Notes: generated by a model not told the origin, from the sequence alone. A stretch of 64,000 bases of DNA from Clostridium estertheticum subsp. estertheticum (GCF_001877035.1 NZ_CP015756.1:983001-1047000), one strand, 5' to 3'. Shown: positions 26,896 to 36,508, numbered from the stretch's first letter. Program-made: numbers and translations.

Positions 26896-27894
26896 ATGAA
26901 TATTAATGAGCTTTATAAAAAATTAAAGCAATTAAATGATATAGAAAAATACACATATGATTTATATAATACCAGAATAACTTCAGAGGTTGATATTAGA
27001 CTTAAGGAACATTTCTCTAATAAAGTTAAAAATGATTTGTGGATAATAAACAATGAAAAATTGATGAATGAATCAGAGGTTATAGCTATTCATAAACATG
27101 ATAGGTTTATAAAATTTGATAAACATAAACATGATTATTTAGAAATGATGTTTGTATATTCTGGTAAAATAAATCAGGTGATTGAAGGTGGAAAAATAGT
27201 AATAGAAAAGGGAGAAATTTTATTACTAGACATGAATGTTGAACATAGTATTGAGGCTGCGGGTTTTGATGATATTGCCATTAATGTATTAATAAAAAAA
27301 GAATTTTTTGATTGGATTTTTATGAGTCAAATTGCTGATAATGATTTAATCTCAAATTTTATTGTTGAAGCAATATACGGTAAAAATAAGTTCAAGCAAT
27401 ACATTCATTTTAAAACATCCGAAAACGATAAAGTTTGTAATTTTATGATTCAGATACTTATGGAATACTATGATAAAAAAAATGGAATGGAAACTGCTAT
27501 CCGTGCTTATATGATGCTACTTTTTAATGAATTGCTAAGGGATTATAAAAAGTACCTAACTAGTGAAATGGTTTCTAAAATTGATTCCACAATATCTACA
27601 GAAATTTTAAACTATATTAACAAAAACTATAAGGTTATAACATTAAAAAGTATGGCAGATCATTTTAGTTATAATCCTGATTATATAGGTAAATTAGTAA
27701 AGAAAATCATAGGAAAAACTTTAACGGAACTTGTAAAAGAAAAGAAAATTAAACAATCAGAATATTTATTGCATAACACAAAGATGTCAGTAATTGATGT
27801 GATTACTGAAGTTGGTTACTCAAACGTAAGTTATTTTTATAGGCAATTTAAAGATCAAGTAGGGGTTACACCTGATGAGTATCGAAAAAAATAG
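26896..27894 (+). CDS. AraC-family regulator, probable rhamnose activator
   Basis: 332 residues. An N-terminal cupin sensor occupies about residues 60-160 (FDKHKHDYLEMMFVYSGKINQVIEGGKIVIEKGEILLLDMNVEHS), and a C-terminal double helix-turn-helix lies at about 235-330 (LKSMADHFSYNPDYIGKLVKKIIGKTLTELVK ... VGYSNVSYFYRQFKDQVGVTPDEYRK). It lies between the rhamnose permease and rhamnulokinase genes, so it likely activates both units in response to rhamnose. A weak GGTGGT ribosome site may be masked by upstream pairing. Confidence 0.88.
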   Translation: MNINELYKKLKQLNDIEKYTYDLYNTRITSEVDIRLKEHFSNKVKNDLWIINNEKLMNESEVIAIHKHDRFIKFDKHKHDYLEMMFVYSGKINQVIEGGKIVIEKGEILLLDMNVEHSIEAAGFDDIAINVLIKKEFFDWIFMSQIADNDLISNFIVEAIYGKNKFKQYIHFKTSENDKVCNFMIQILMEYYDKKNGMETAIRAYMMLLFNELLRDYKKYLTSEMVSKIDSTISTEILNYINKNYKVITLKSMADHFSYNPDYIGKLVKKIIGKTLTELVKEKKIKQSEYLLHNTKMSVIDVITEVGYSNVSYFYRQFKDQVGVTPDEYRKK

Positions 27895-28039
27895 AGAATA
27901 ATGTAATAGTTTGATTGCTTATTAGGACAGTAAGATTCTCTTTGTAGGACATAGGATTAATTAGACTATTAAACTAAAATATTAGCTATAGACAAAGTTA
28001 TACGCGAAGTAGACGTTTGCAACAGATTGGAGGCATGTT

Positions 28040-29473
28040 ATGGAATATTATCTAGCCATTGATATTGGTGCTTCAAGTGGAAGACACATACTAGGCTCAG
28101 TTGAAAATGGAAAATTGAAATTAGAAGAGATTTACAGATTTGAAAATGGAATTAGTAAAGTTTCTGATGAATATTGTTGGGATATTGATAAATTATTTGA
28201 AAACATAAAAATAGGAATAAAAAAGTGTGTTGAACTTGGAAAAACTCCAAAGAGTGTAGGAATAGATACTTGGGCTGTAGATTTTGTGCTTCTAGATAAA
28301 GATGATGAGGTTATAGGAAATGCAGTATCGTATAGAGATGATAGAACAGAAGGTATGATGGAAGAAGTGTTTAAGATTATACCCAGGGATATGATGTATT
28401 TATATACAGGAATTCAGTTCCAAAGGTTTAATACTATATATCAACTACTTTCCATAAAGAAAAACAAACCTGAAATTTTAGAAAAAGCAAAAACTTTCTT
28501 AATGATTCCAGATTATCTTAATTTCTTACTTACTGGTAAAAAATTTAATGAGTATACTAATGCAACAACAACACAATTAGTAAATTCTTTTGATAGAACA
28601 TGGGATCCGAAGATTTTAGATGAGTTAGGTATTAAAAAGGGTATATTCCAAGAGATAAAATTACCTAAAACTAAAATTGGTGGTTTACGTGGTGAGTTAA
28701 CCCGCGAATTCGGATTTGATATGGAGGTTGTACTTCCTGCAACTCATGATACTGGTTCAGCATTTATATCATCAGTATGTAATGATAGTGATAGTCTTTA
28801 TTTAAGCTCGGGTACATGGTCATTAATTGGCCTTGAAAATAGATTCCCATTATGTGTACCACAAACTATGGAATATAATTTTACTAATGAAGGTGGTATA
28901 GATTACAGATTTAGATTCATTAAAAATATTATGGGACTTTGGGTAATCCAAGAGGTTTCAAGGAATCTTGAAAATAAATATTCTTTTGCGAAGCTCGTAG
29001 ATTTGGCAAGAACAAAATCAGATTTTACATCAATAGTAGATGTTAATGATGATAGATTCTTAAAACCAGAAAATATGATAAATGAAATAAAGGATTATTG
29101 CTATGATACGGATCAAAAGGTTCCTGGCGATGTTGGGGAAATAGCAATGTGTGTATATAATAGCTTAGCTCATTGTTATAAGAACGCTGTCCAAAATATT
29201 GAAGAAATATTTGAGAAAGAATTCAAGAGAATAAATATTTTTGGTGGAGGATGCCAAAATAATTTATTAAATGAATTAGTTGCGAAAGTTACTGGAAAAG
29301 AAGTCTTAGCTGGACCAGTTGAGGCAACTGCAATAGGGAATATTGTAGCTCAGCTCTTAAGTTATAACATTTTTAAAGATTTAGGAGAAGCAAGAGGAGC
29401 TATTAAAGAATCTTTTAATATTATTACATTTGAACCCGATGAAGTCGTTAATGTGCAGCGACCCAGGAGATGA
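28040..29473 (+). CDS. rhaB: L-rhamnulokinase, with an altered C-terminus
   Basis: 477-residue FGGY kinase that phosphorylates L-rhamnulose. Visible motifs: LAIDIGASSGRHILG at the N-terminus (phosphate-binding), GIDTWAVDFVLLD, LPATHDTGSAF, SSGTWSLIGLE and INIFGGGCQNNLLNELVAKVTGKEVLAGPVEATAIGN. The TTGGAGGC site precedes ATG 28040. The last codons (NVQRPRR) and the stop lie within a repeat also present at 30777-30800 and 63233-63256. The usual charged C-terminal tail of clostridial RhaB therefore seems to have been replaced by repeat-encoded residues. The catalytic core is complete. Confidence 0.95.
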   Translation: MEYYLAIDIGASSGRHILGSVENGKLKLEEIYRFENGISKVSDEYCWDIDKLFENIKIGIKKCVELGKTPKSVGIDTWAVDFVLLDKDDEVIGNAVSYRDDRTEGMMEEVFKIIPRDMMYLYTGIQFQRFNTIYQLLSIKKNKPEILEKAKTFLMIPDYLNFLLTGKKFNEYTNATTTQLVNSFDRTWDPKILDELGIKKGIFQEIKLPKTKIGGLRGELTREFGFDMEVVLPATHDTGSAFISSVCNDSDSLYLSSGTWSLIGLENRFPLCVPQTMEYNFTNEGGIDYRFRFIKNIMGLWVIQEVSRNLENKYSFAKLVDLARTKSDFTSIVDVNDDRFLKPENMINEIKDYCYDTDQKVPGDVGEIAMCVYNSLAHCYKNAVQNIEEIFEKEFKRINIFGGGCQNNLLNELVAKVTGKEVLAGPVEATAIGNIVAQLLSYNIFKDLGEARGAIKESFNIITFEPDEVVNVQRPRR

Positions 29474-29478
29474 TTTAA
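29453..29478 (+). repeat. Dispersed 25-bp repeat, copy 1 (inside the rhaB end)
   Basis: GCAGCGACC followed by CAGGAGATGATTTA. Copy 3 at 63233-63256 differs at one base (GGATATG for GGAGATG). An inverted, less exact copy lies at 30777-30800 after rhaA. All three sit at the 3' end of a gene. Confidence 0.8.
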
Positions 29479-29521
29479 GTAGTTACAATTATAGAATGAA
29501 TTATAAGGGAGGCAAATATAA

Positions 29522-30778
29522 ATGAACATTAAAGAAAAGTATGAGATGTCTAAAAAAGAATATGAAAAATGGGGACTAGATGTAGATAAGATATTAGAAG
29601 AACTAAGCAGGGTGAAAATATCAATTCATTGTTGGCAAGGAGATGATGTAACTGGTTTTGAAAAAACTCAGAATGCATTATCAGGAGGTATAGCTGCAAC
29701 TGGTAATTATCCAGGAAAAGCTAGAAATGGAGAAGAATTAAGAAAAGATTTAGATAAAGCACTAAGCTTAATTCCAGGAAAACATAAAGTTAATTTACAT
29801 GCTATATATGCTGAGACTGATGGAGAAGTAGTTGAAAGAGACCAGTTAAAACCAGAACATTTTAAAAAATGGGTAGATTGGGCAAAGAAAAATGGATTAG
29901 GTCTTGATTTTAATCCAACCATTTTTTCACATCCTAAAGCTGCAGATGGATTAACATTGTCTAGTCCCAATAAGGAAATAAGAGATTTTTGGATAAGACA
30001 CTGCATGGCATCGAGATCAATAGGAGAATACTTTGGTCGCGAACTTGGACAAACTTGTTTAACAAATATTTGGATTCCTGATGGATACAAAGATGTTCCA
30101 AGTGATAGAATGGGACCTAGAAAGAGACTTAAAGAATCTTTAGATGAAATCTTTTCGCAGAAAATAGATAAGAAGTATAATCTTGATTGCGTTGAATCAA
30201 AGGTATTTGGCCTAGGAGCAGAGGCTTATACTGTAGGTTCAAGTGAATTTTATATAAGTTATGCAGCAAGAAACAACATAATGTCATTAATGGATACAGG
30301 CCATTATCATCCAACAGAGGTTGTTTCAGATAAATTATCTGCAATGCTGTTATTTAATGATAAAGTTGCACTTCATGTAAGTAGACCAGTAAGATGGGAT
30401 TCAGACCATGTTATATTATTTGATGATGAAATCAAAGAACTTTCTAAAGAAATTGTAAGAAATAATGCATTAGGTAGAGTAATTATTGGTCTTGATTTCT
30501 TTGATGCCAGTATAAATAGAATAGCAGCATGGACAATCGGATCAAGAAATATGATAAAATCATTACTAAGTGCAATGCTCACACCTAATGATAAGTTAAA
30601 AGAATTACAAGACACAGGAAACTTTACAGAAAGATTAGCTTTAATGGAAGAGTTCAAAACCTATCCAATGGGAGATATATGGAATTATTATTGTGAAAAG
30701 AATAATGTTCCGGTAGCAGAAAAATGGCTTGATAATGTAAAGGACTATGAAAGGACTGAATTGAGTAAAAGGAGTTAA
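29522..30778 (+). CDS. rhaA: L-rhamnose isomerase
   Basis: 418 residues, normal length for this metal-dependent TIM-barrel enzyme converting L-rhamnose to L-rhamnulose. Typical stretches: [57 protein letters not shown] and [17 protein letters not shown], which carry the metal-binding His/Asp/Glu residues. It starts 49 bp after rhaB behind GGGAGGC. Inverted copies of the dispersed repeat flank this gene. Confidence 0.96.
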   Translation: MNIKEKYEMSKKEYEKWGLDVDKILEELSRVKISIHCWQGDDVTGFEKTQNALSGGIAATGNYPGKARNGEELRKDLDKALSLIPGKHKVNLHAIYAETDGEVVERDQLKPEHFKKWVDWAKKNGLGLDFNPTIFSHPKAADGLTLSSPNKEIRDFWIRHCMASRSIGEYFGRELGQTCLTNIWIPDGYKDVPSDRMGPRKRLKESLDEIFSQKIDKKYNLDCVESKVFGLGAEAYTVGSSEFYISYAARNNIMSLMDTGHYHPTEVVSDKLSAMLLFNDKVALHVSRPVRWDSDHVILFDDEIKELSKEIVRNNALGRVIIGLDFFDASINRIAAWTIGSRNMIKSLLSAMLTPNDKLKELQDTGNFTERLALMEEFKTYPMGDIWNYYCEKNNVPVAEKWLDNVKDYERTELSKRS

Positions 30779-30800
30779 ATCATCTCCTGCGGAGCTGCAA
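30777..30800 (-). repeat. Dispersed 25-bp repeat, copy 2 (inverted)
   Basis: TTAAATCATCTCCTG then GCTGCAA, the reverse complement of copies 1 and 3 except for four central bases (CGGA for GGTC). It begins at the rhaA stop codon. Confidence 0.7.
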
Positions 30801-30912
30801 TATTAACAACTTTGGAAGCAAATGTAGACTGCCACCAAAGCAATTTTCTAGACTAGACAACTGCCACTTATAGAAGATGGCAGACTTGAAGCTTCCAAAA
30901 TGTTGTTAATTG
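30798..30912. repeat. MITE-like or structured RNA element
   Basis: About 115 bp with long terminal inverted repeats: CAATATTAACAAC plus TTTGGAAGC (30798-30819), and GCTTCCAAAATG plus TTGTTAATTG (30891-30912), complementary apart from small bulges. Inside, CTGCCA occurs twice (30829-30834 and 30861-30866) and both copies can pair with TGGCAG (30878-30883), giving alternative folds. It encodes no protein. Confidence 0.6.
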
Positions 30913-30942
30913 GATTAAGTATAGAATATAAATTATGAGTGA

Positions 30943-30982
30943 ATTTAGAAAAGGGCCAGCAAATGCTGACCCTTTTCTAAAT
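30943..30982. terminator. Bidirectional terminator between rhaA and the reductase gene
   Basis: ATTTAGAAAAGGGCCAGC (30943-30960) pairs with GCTGACCCTTTTCTAAAT (30965-30982) with one mismatch. It serves the convergent ends of rhaA and the - strand reductase. Confidence 0.8.
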
Positions 30983-30991
30983 GTAATTAAT

Positions 30992-32989
30992 TTAAATGTT
31001 TCTTGATACTTCATATGCATCCCAGATTGCGTACATAATATTCTGAACTTGTCTTGCATCTCCTAGCAGATGAACCTCTGGTACTTTAAATTTTAGTTCA
31101 TCGTATAAACTCTTTTGTGAGTTATAGCCAATTGCAACAATTGCGCAATCTGCTTTTATAGCTTCTTCTTTTTCGCCTGATTTTAGTATGAAACCTTCAT
31201 TAGTAGCGGTTGATACCATTGTATTAAATTTAAGATCTATTTTCTTGAAATTAACTAAATCGCGAAGCATATCCTCATTTGCATGGCACAAAGGGCCACC
31301 TACTTTTAAGATGTCACTTTGCATTTCAACAATAGTAACTTTTTTGCCTTGATCTGCTAACCACAAAGCGGCCTCGCAACCCACTAGCCCACCACCAATA
31401 ATTACTACATTATTACCAGCATCTTTTCTTCCGAGAAGAACATCTTCTGCGCTATAAACTTTACTAGAATTATCGATATTAAGAATTCTAGGAGTTGAAC
31501 CAGTAGCAACAATTACAACATCAGATTTTAAATTAGTTATGATTTCCTTAGTAGCTTCTGTATTAAAATGTATATCTACTTCTAAATCTTTTAATTCATC
31601 TGTATACCATTTAGCAAGTGCTCTGTCGTCGTCCTTAAAATCTGGCACTCCTCCAGCTATAATATTTCCACCTAGCCTATCACTTTTCTCAAGCAAAGTA
31701 ACTTTATGACCCCTTAGAGTACAGACTCTAGCTGCTTCACAACCAGCCACCCCGCCACCAATGATGACAACGTTTTTGATTTTTCTAGCAGAAGCTATGC
31801 CATATTCATTTTCTCTTCCACAAGCTGGGTTTACAGCGCAAGATACTGTGGCATAAGTAGCGAGCCTTCCCATGCAACCTTCTTGGCAAGATAAACAAGG
31901 TCTTACCTTATCAAATTTATCAGCCATTATCTTATTAGGTATTTCAGCATCTGCAAGAAGAGGTCTCCCAAGCGCAATCATGTCTGTTTTTCCTTGTAGG
32001 ATAGATTCACTTGCAAGTTCAGGGTCTTCCATTCTACCAGCAGTAATTACTGGAACTTTAAGTACTTTTTTTAATATTTCATTGTACTCTAAATACATAC
32101 CTTTTTTCTGATACATCGGTGGATGACTCCAATACCAAGAATCATAAGAACCTACATCTCCATTAAAAGCATCATAACCAGCTTCTTCAAGAATTTTAGC
32201 TGCCTCAATTCCTTCTTCTATATCTCTACCTTTTTCCTCAAAATCTTCACCAGGAAGGCCACCTTGTCTCCAATCTTTAATAAAACTTTTAATGCTATAA
32301 CGTAGTGAAACTGGATAATCCTGTCCACATGCTTCTTTTATCGCTTGTACAACTTCTATAGCAAATCTTAGTCTATTTCTTAAACTTCCACCATATTCAT
32401 CTGTTCTATTGTTAAAAAATGAAATTGCAAATTGATCAAGTAAATAACCTTCATGTACGGCATGAATTTCAATACCGTCAAAACCAGCCTTTTTAGCTAT
32501 AACAGCTGATTGCGCAAATTTTGTAATATAAGTTTGTATTTCTTCTATAGTTAATGCTCTACAGGTAACTCCATCAAGCCATCTGTGAGGAATTGGGGAT
32601 GGTGCTACTGCGGTTTTGCCTACAATTGAAGGTATACTTACTCTTCCAAATCCAGCTGACAACTGCAGAAACATTTTTGCCCCATAAGCATGTACTCTTT
32701 CAGTCATAATTTTTCCTGTTTTAACAAAGTTCAAAGGATTAAGTGTTGGACAAGGCATTGATGGTAAAGCACACTTTTCAATGTCATTTTCGACCATAGT
32801 TACTCCGGTAATAATTAATCCGGTACCGCCTTTAGCCCTCTCAACGTAATACTCTACTCCACGTTCATTATAAGTTCCATCGGCGTCACATAATCCACCA
32901 GGACCCATTGGTGCCATAACAAATCTGTTTTTAATTTCTAATTTACCTATTTTCATTGGCTGAAAAAGAATTTCATACTTTTTTTTCAA
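30992..32989 (-). CDS. NADH:flavin oxidoreductase, old-yellow-enzyme/dienoyl-CoA reductase type
   Basis: 665 residues if started at the TTG at 32989, which has AGGGGG at ideal distance and gives MKKKYEILFQPMKIGKLEIKNR; an upstream TTG at 33031 would add 14 residues without a good site. The N-terminal OYE barrel binds FMN (APMGPGG, DGIEIHAVHEGYLLDQF). The Fe-S cysteines are CLSCQEGCMGR...C, typical of FadH/BaiCD-like enzymes. The C-terminal FAD/NADH module has GGGVAGCEAARVC and GGGLVGCEAALWLA. It likely reduces alpha,beta-unsaturated compounds. It is divergent from a TetR gene and shares an operator with it. Confidence 0.92.
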   Translation of the reverse strand: MKKKYEILFQPMKIGKLEIKNRFVMAPMGPGGLCDADGTYNERGVEYYVERAKGGTGLIITGVTMVENDIEKCALPSMPCPTLNPLNFVKTGKIMTERVHAYGAKMFLQLSAGFGRVSIPSIVGKTAVAPSPIPHRWLDGVTCRALTIEEIQTYITKFAQSAVIAKKAGFDGIEIHAVHEGYLLDQFAISFFNNRTDEYGGSLRNRLRFAIEVVQAIKEACGQDYPVSLRYSIKSFIKDWRQGGLPGEDFEEKGRDIEEGIEAAKILEEAGYDAFNGDVGSYDSWYWSHPPMYQKKGMYLEYNEILKKVLKVPVITAGRMEDPELASESILQGKTDMIALGRPLLADAEIPNKIMADKFDKVRPCLSCQEGCMGRLATYATVSCAVNPACGRENEYGIASARKIKNVVIIGGGVAGCEAARVCTLRGHKVTLLEKSDRLGGNIIAGGVPDFKDDDRALAKWYTDELKDLEVDIHFNTEATKEIITNLKSDVVIVATGSTPRILNIDNSSKVYSAEDVLLGRKDAGNNVVIIGGGLVGCEAALWLADQGKKVTIVEMQSDILKVGGPLCHANEDMLRDLVNFKKIDLKFNTMVSTATNEGFILKSGEKEEAIKADCAIVAIGYNSQKSLYDELKFKVPEVHLLGDARQVQNIMYAIWDAYEVSRNI

Positions 32990-33055
32990 AATAATACCCC
33001 CTATGAAATAAAGTCTAATGAATTTATTCAACGAACAAACTCACTGAATAGATTC

Positions 33056-33144
33056 ATTATATTGATATGTTATATTTCTGTCAATACAATTATAAAACTA
33101 AAACTTTATAATTAAATTGACAAACCATATTAATAAACTATACT
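33056..33144. promoter_or_regulatory. Divergent promoters sharing a large operator
   Basis: Minus strand: TTGACA (33084-33079) and TATAAT (33061-33056), 17-bp spacer. Plus strand: TTGACA (33117-33122) and TATACT (33139-33144), 16-bp spacer. TGTCAATACAATTATAAA (33079-33096) and TTTATAATTAAATTGACA (33105-33122) form an inverted repeat (16 of 18) whose outer ends are the two -35 boxes. A bound TetR dimer or dimers would silence both genes. Confidence 0.8.
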
Positions 33145-33179
33145 TTACTTAGAAAAAGATTATAGTTAGGAGATTTATT

Positions 33180-33794
33180 ATGGATGAGCAAAAGTTAAAC
33201 AATAGACAATTACAAGCACTTAACACTAAAAATAAAATATATAAAAGTGCAATTGACCTTATGGACAAGAAAGGATATAAAAATATTAAAATACAAGATA
33301 TATGTAAAAAAGCCGGAGTTTCTGTAGGTTCTTTTTATAATTGTTTTAAATCTAAAAACGAAATTCTTATAGAAATATATAAGCGAGCAGATGAATATTT
33401 TATTACGGAAGTTGCCAATAATATATATTGCGATAACGCTACAAATGAAATTATTAAGTATTTTGATTATTATGCAAAGTATAATGTTCAAGTTGGAATT
33501 GACACAATGAAATTATTATATAACTCAAATAATAAGTTATTTATAACTAAAGGTAGGGATATGCAAAATCTACTGAATATTATTATAGAAAGAGGGCAAG
33601 AAAAAAATGAGATTAGTAATGAGATGTCTAAAGAAAGTATTACGGAGTATTTATTTATAGCTGCGAGAGGGGTTGTATATAATTGGTGTCTTTATGATGG
33701 AAAATTTGACCTTATGGAAGCGATGAATGAATATATGAAGCGTTTTATAATTATATTTAAATATGAAAATAGTATCAAACAAAAGAATAGCTAA
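33180..33794 (+). CDS. TetR-family transcriptional regulator
   Basis: 204 residues. The N-terminal helix-turn-helix (ALNTKNKIYKSAIDLMDKKGYKNIKIQDICKKAGVSVGSFYNCFKSKNEILIEIYK) is the classic TetR pattern. The C-terminal ligand domain is helical and family-specific. It is divergent from the OYE-type reductase gene, and both promoters lie in one inverted repeat, so the protein probably represses both and is released by an enone- or steroid-like substrate (inferred). Confidence 0.9.
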   Translation: MDEQKLNNRQLQALNTKNKIYKSAIDLMDKKGYKNIKIQDICKKAGVSVGSFYNCFKSKNEILIEIYKRADEYFITEVANNIYCDNATNEIIKYFDYYAKYNVQVGIDTMKLLYNSNNKLFITKGRDMQNLLNIIIERGQEKNEISNEMSKESITEYLFIAARGVVYNWCLYDGKFDLMEAMNEYMKRFIIIFKYENSIKQKNS

Positions 33795-33878
33795 TAGGTA
33801 GTTATTTTAAACTACTTATTAGCTATCAATAAAACTCTATTTAATTATTTTGGTGAATTATTGTCTATTAATTATGGT

Positions 33879-35000
33879 TTATAGATGTTTAAGTGCTTCC
33901 ACAAGTGCCATTATAGTTAATGATTGTCCATAAGCCATTGGAGCTATAATTATATTCTTATAATGATCTACATTATATCCCATGCCAGTTCCGCCGGATA
34001 CTTTTAATACAGTACCATCTTTTTCTATGTTATTACATAATGATTTTATTGTTTTTTCAGCATATGGTTTAAATGAGTCATCAAGTATTCCTAGGCGTAT
34101 TCCAGTTAAAATACCAGTGACTATAGCCGCAGAGCCAGAAACTTCCTCATAACTAGTAACATCGTCTATAACTGTATGCCATAGACCGGACTTTGCTTGA
34201 TATTTAACTAAGGTATTTACTTGAGCTTTAAAAGTATCAAGTAAAAATTTCTTGATCCCTGGATTCATTGTGCCTTCAAATGCCTCGATATAGTCTAAAA
34301 TTCCAAAAGTAAACCACGAATTACCTCTGCACCAAAAAACTTCACCGAAATTACTATTTTCATTAAAACTCCAACCGTGATAGAAGAGACCAGATTTTTT
34401 ATCATATAAATATTTTATATGAACAAGCATTTGATTAATTGATTCATCAACCCAATCCTTCCTATTATATTTTTGACCCATTTTATTTAAAAATAACACG
34501 GTCATAAATAGGGTATCTATCCACATCTCACTTTCATTTAACCGTACTGCTTGCCTATCACCATTTGCACTAGTTACATGTTGAAAAGCACCTTCTTTAG
34601 TTCTTGGAAGGCAATTTATGAGCCAGTCAGCCCATGTTAAGCAAAGGTTTTCATACTCGGGATTATTAATAACATCACATAGGTTTACTAAGGTTAGTAG
34701 AGGCGCTGTAGTATTGATGTTTTTAGAAGGTAATCCTATTTCTATATTAGTTTTATACCAATTAGTTAAAAAGTCTAAATGCTTATCACTTTTGTCGTGT
34801 TTATCTAATTTTAATAAACCATATAGACCTACACCTTGTGGCCAATCCCATTCTTGAATACCAAAATCTCTAGGAAATAAACCTATTGCTTCGCCGCCTT
34901 CTTTAGGTAGCTTTTCTTCAACGGTTGGACTATCTAGGTTAATTAGTTTATTAACAACTAGATCCAGTTTAATACGTATTTCTTTTTCTGTTAATTTCAT
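33879..35000 (-). CDS. GH105 unsaturated rhamnogalacturonyl hydrolase
   Basis: 373 residues from ATG 35000 (GAGGTG upstream); a GTG at 35012 overlaps the ribosome site and is less likely. Similar to YteR/YesR: FGIQEWDWPQGVGLYGLLKL, the active-site region WIDTLFMTVLFLNKMGQ, GEVFWCRGNSWFTFGILDYIE, SGLWHTVIDD and SGSAAIVTGI. No signal peptide is seen, so it acts in the cytoplasm, cleaving the unsaturated galacturonyl-rhamnose left by rhamnogalacturonan lyases. The released rhamnose would feed the rhaB/rhaA pathway encoded 4 kb away. Confidence 0.9.
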   Translation of the reverse strand: MKLTEKEIRIKLDLVVNKLINLDSPTVEEKLPKEGGEAIGLFPRDFGIQEWDWPQGVGLYGLLKLDKHDKSDKHLDFLTNWYKTNIEIGLPSKNINTTAPLLTLVNLCDVINNPEYENLCLTWADWLINCLPRTKEGAFQHVTSANGDRQAVRLNESEMWIDTLFMTVLFLNKMGQKYNRKDWVDESINQMLVHIKYLYDKKSGLFYHGWSFNENSNFGEVFWCRGNSWFTFGILDYIEAFEGTMNPGIKKFLLDTFKAQVNTLVKYQAKSGLWHTVIDDVTSYEEVSGSAAIVTGILTGIRLGILDDSFKPYAEKTIKSLCNNIEKDGTVLKVSGGTGMGYNVDHYKNIIIAPMAYGQSLTIMALVEALKHL

Positions 35001-35012
35001 AATACACCTCAC

Positions 35013-35427
35013 TATATTATAGTTTATAATTAATTTTACTCTGTATATAAATTATACATTACTAAAGAGAATAAATATACACATAAACAAGACAAAACAA
35101 AGAAAAATATAAAAATAACAATAATATGTTTATTTAGGCACGGTAGAGCCATTTATAATATTTGCTAAAGAGGAAATAATAAACTTTAGAAAACAATATA
35201 GTTCTAAAAAAATATAAAACCAATATATACAAATAAAAAACATATCAAAAGTGTTGACTTTATGTTGTATTTAAAGTAATCTATAAATGTAAATAGTTCG
35301 AGTAAACGATGTCAAATGATTAAATTAATTAACAATTACAATATTTTGTTATAAAAAGAGCTACCTTAAATTAGAGAAAATTTCTAAAAAGGTAGATTTT
35401 TTTTATAATATTCATCAAAATTAAAGG
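35013..35427 (+). other. Gap with a hairpin terminator and possible promoter
   Basis: No gene in about 415 bp. TTGACT near 35254 could be a -35 element. A terminator-like hairpin follows: CTACCTT and AAGGTAG arms with an inner TTAGA/TCTAA, roughly 35360-35396, then eight T. The short transcript this implies may be a leader of the decayed DeoR gene just downstream. The intact DeoR gene at 50.5 kb also has a terminator-like hairpin upstream. Confidence 0.4.
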
Positions 35428-35548
35428 TGCAAGGCATAGTTATTAGGAGTTATGGTGGGGAAATATTAAATGCTGAAAGTACAATTGATAATGTACCTCT
35501 TTATAAAAGGTCAAAGAGTAATATAGATAATAAAATTTATTTAGGGAG
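35428..35548 (+). pseudogene. Internal fragment of a DeoR-family regulator gene
   Basis: The frame reads VQGIVIRSYGGEILNAESTI and then NVPLYKRSKSNIDNKIYLG. This aligns with residues about 45-85 of the intact DeoR protein encoded at 50523-51281 (QQGLVTRSYGGAILNAQ ... IPFYKRSKTEMEEKIYIA). The helix-turn-helix and nearly all of the sugar-sensing domain are missing, and the fragment runs straight into the ribosome site of the isomerase gene. A regulator was evidently lost by deletion on both sides, leaving the next gene behind foreign upstream DNA. Confidence 0.8.
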
Positions 35549-35559
35549 TGGATTAGATT

Positions 35560-36396
35560 ATGAGAATTGGAATTCGCGGGCACGATATAGGACAATACAA
35601 ATTAGAGGAATTAGCAGAAATATTGGAAGGTAAAAATCTTAAAAGTATTCAATTTGTACCTAAAAAAATAATAACTGAATTTAAAATTACGAATGGAAGC
35701 ATGACACCCGGAATGGCTGAACATATCAAGGGAATACTTACAAAACATAATTTGAATATAAGTTTACTTGGATGTTATATAAATTTAGCAAATCCAGATG
35801 ATAATGAACTTAATAAACTATTAGAGAATTTCAAAGAACATATACGTTTTGCAAAATATTTAGGATGTAATATAGTTGGGACAGAAACAGGAGCACTTAA
35901 TAGAGAGTATGTTTATACAAAAGATAACAATACAGAAGAGGCATTTAAGAGGTCTCTAAATTCAATGAAAATACTTGTAAAAGAAGCAGAAAAGTTTGGA
36001 GTTGTAGTTGGAGTTGAGGGAGTCACAAAACATGTGATGAACACACCAGAAAGGCTAAAGAGAGCAATAGATTGTGTTAATTCTAATAACCTACAAGTTA
36101 TATTTGATCCTATTAATTTTATAGATGAGACAAATTTTGATAATCAAGATGAGATAATAAAAAAATCATTCGAATTATTTGGTGATAAAATAGCAATCAT
36201 TCATGCTAAAGATTTTGTATACGATGATGGGAAAATAAAACAAGTCTCAATTGGTAGTGGACAATTTAACTATCCATTATTATTATCTCTAATAAAAGAA
36301 AGAAAGCCATACATTGATATAATACTTGAGGACACAGTTCCAACAGATTTAGATTCGAGTATTAAATATATAGAGGAATTATATAAAAAAATATGA
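35560..36396 (+). CDS. Sugar phosphate isomerase/epimerase, AP-endonuclease-like TIM barrel
   Basis: 278 residues of the xylose isomerase-like TIM barrel superfamily: MRIGIRGHDIGQYKLEELAEIL, ISLLGCYINLANPD, VGTETGALN, VVVGVEGVTKHVM, LQVIFDPINFID, IIHAKDFVYDD and ILEDTVP. Glu/Asp/His residues at the strand ends would bind a metal. GGGAGTGG precedes the ATG. The upstream DeoR fragment suggests a sugar-catabolic origin, possibly for rhamnogalacturonan or another uronide. The exact substrate is unknown. Confidence 0.8.
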   Translation: MRIGIRGHDIGQYKLEELAEILEGKNLKSIQFVPKKIITEFKITNGSMTPGMAEHIKGILTKHNLNISLLGCYINLANPDDNELNKLLENFKEHIRFAKYLGCNIVGTETGALNREYVYTKDNNTEEAFKRSLNSMKILVKEAEKFGVVVGVEGVTKHVMNTPERLKRAIDCVNSNNLQVIFDPINFIDETNFDNQDEIIKKSFELFGDKIAIIHAKDFVYDDGKIKQVSIGSGQFNYPLLLSLIKERKPYIDIILEDTVPTDLDSSIKYIEELYKKI

Positions 36397-36508
36397 GTAT
36401 AATTAACATTTATGTTATACTATAAACTAATAATTCAAACTATTTAAGTTAGACATGAATTAATGGCGTTAGTAATATATTTTATTCTATAATAAAAGGA
36501 GACCTAAA

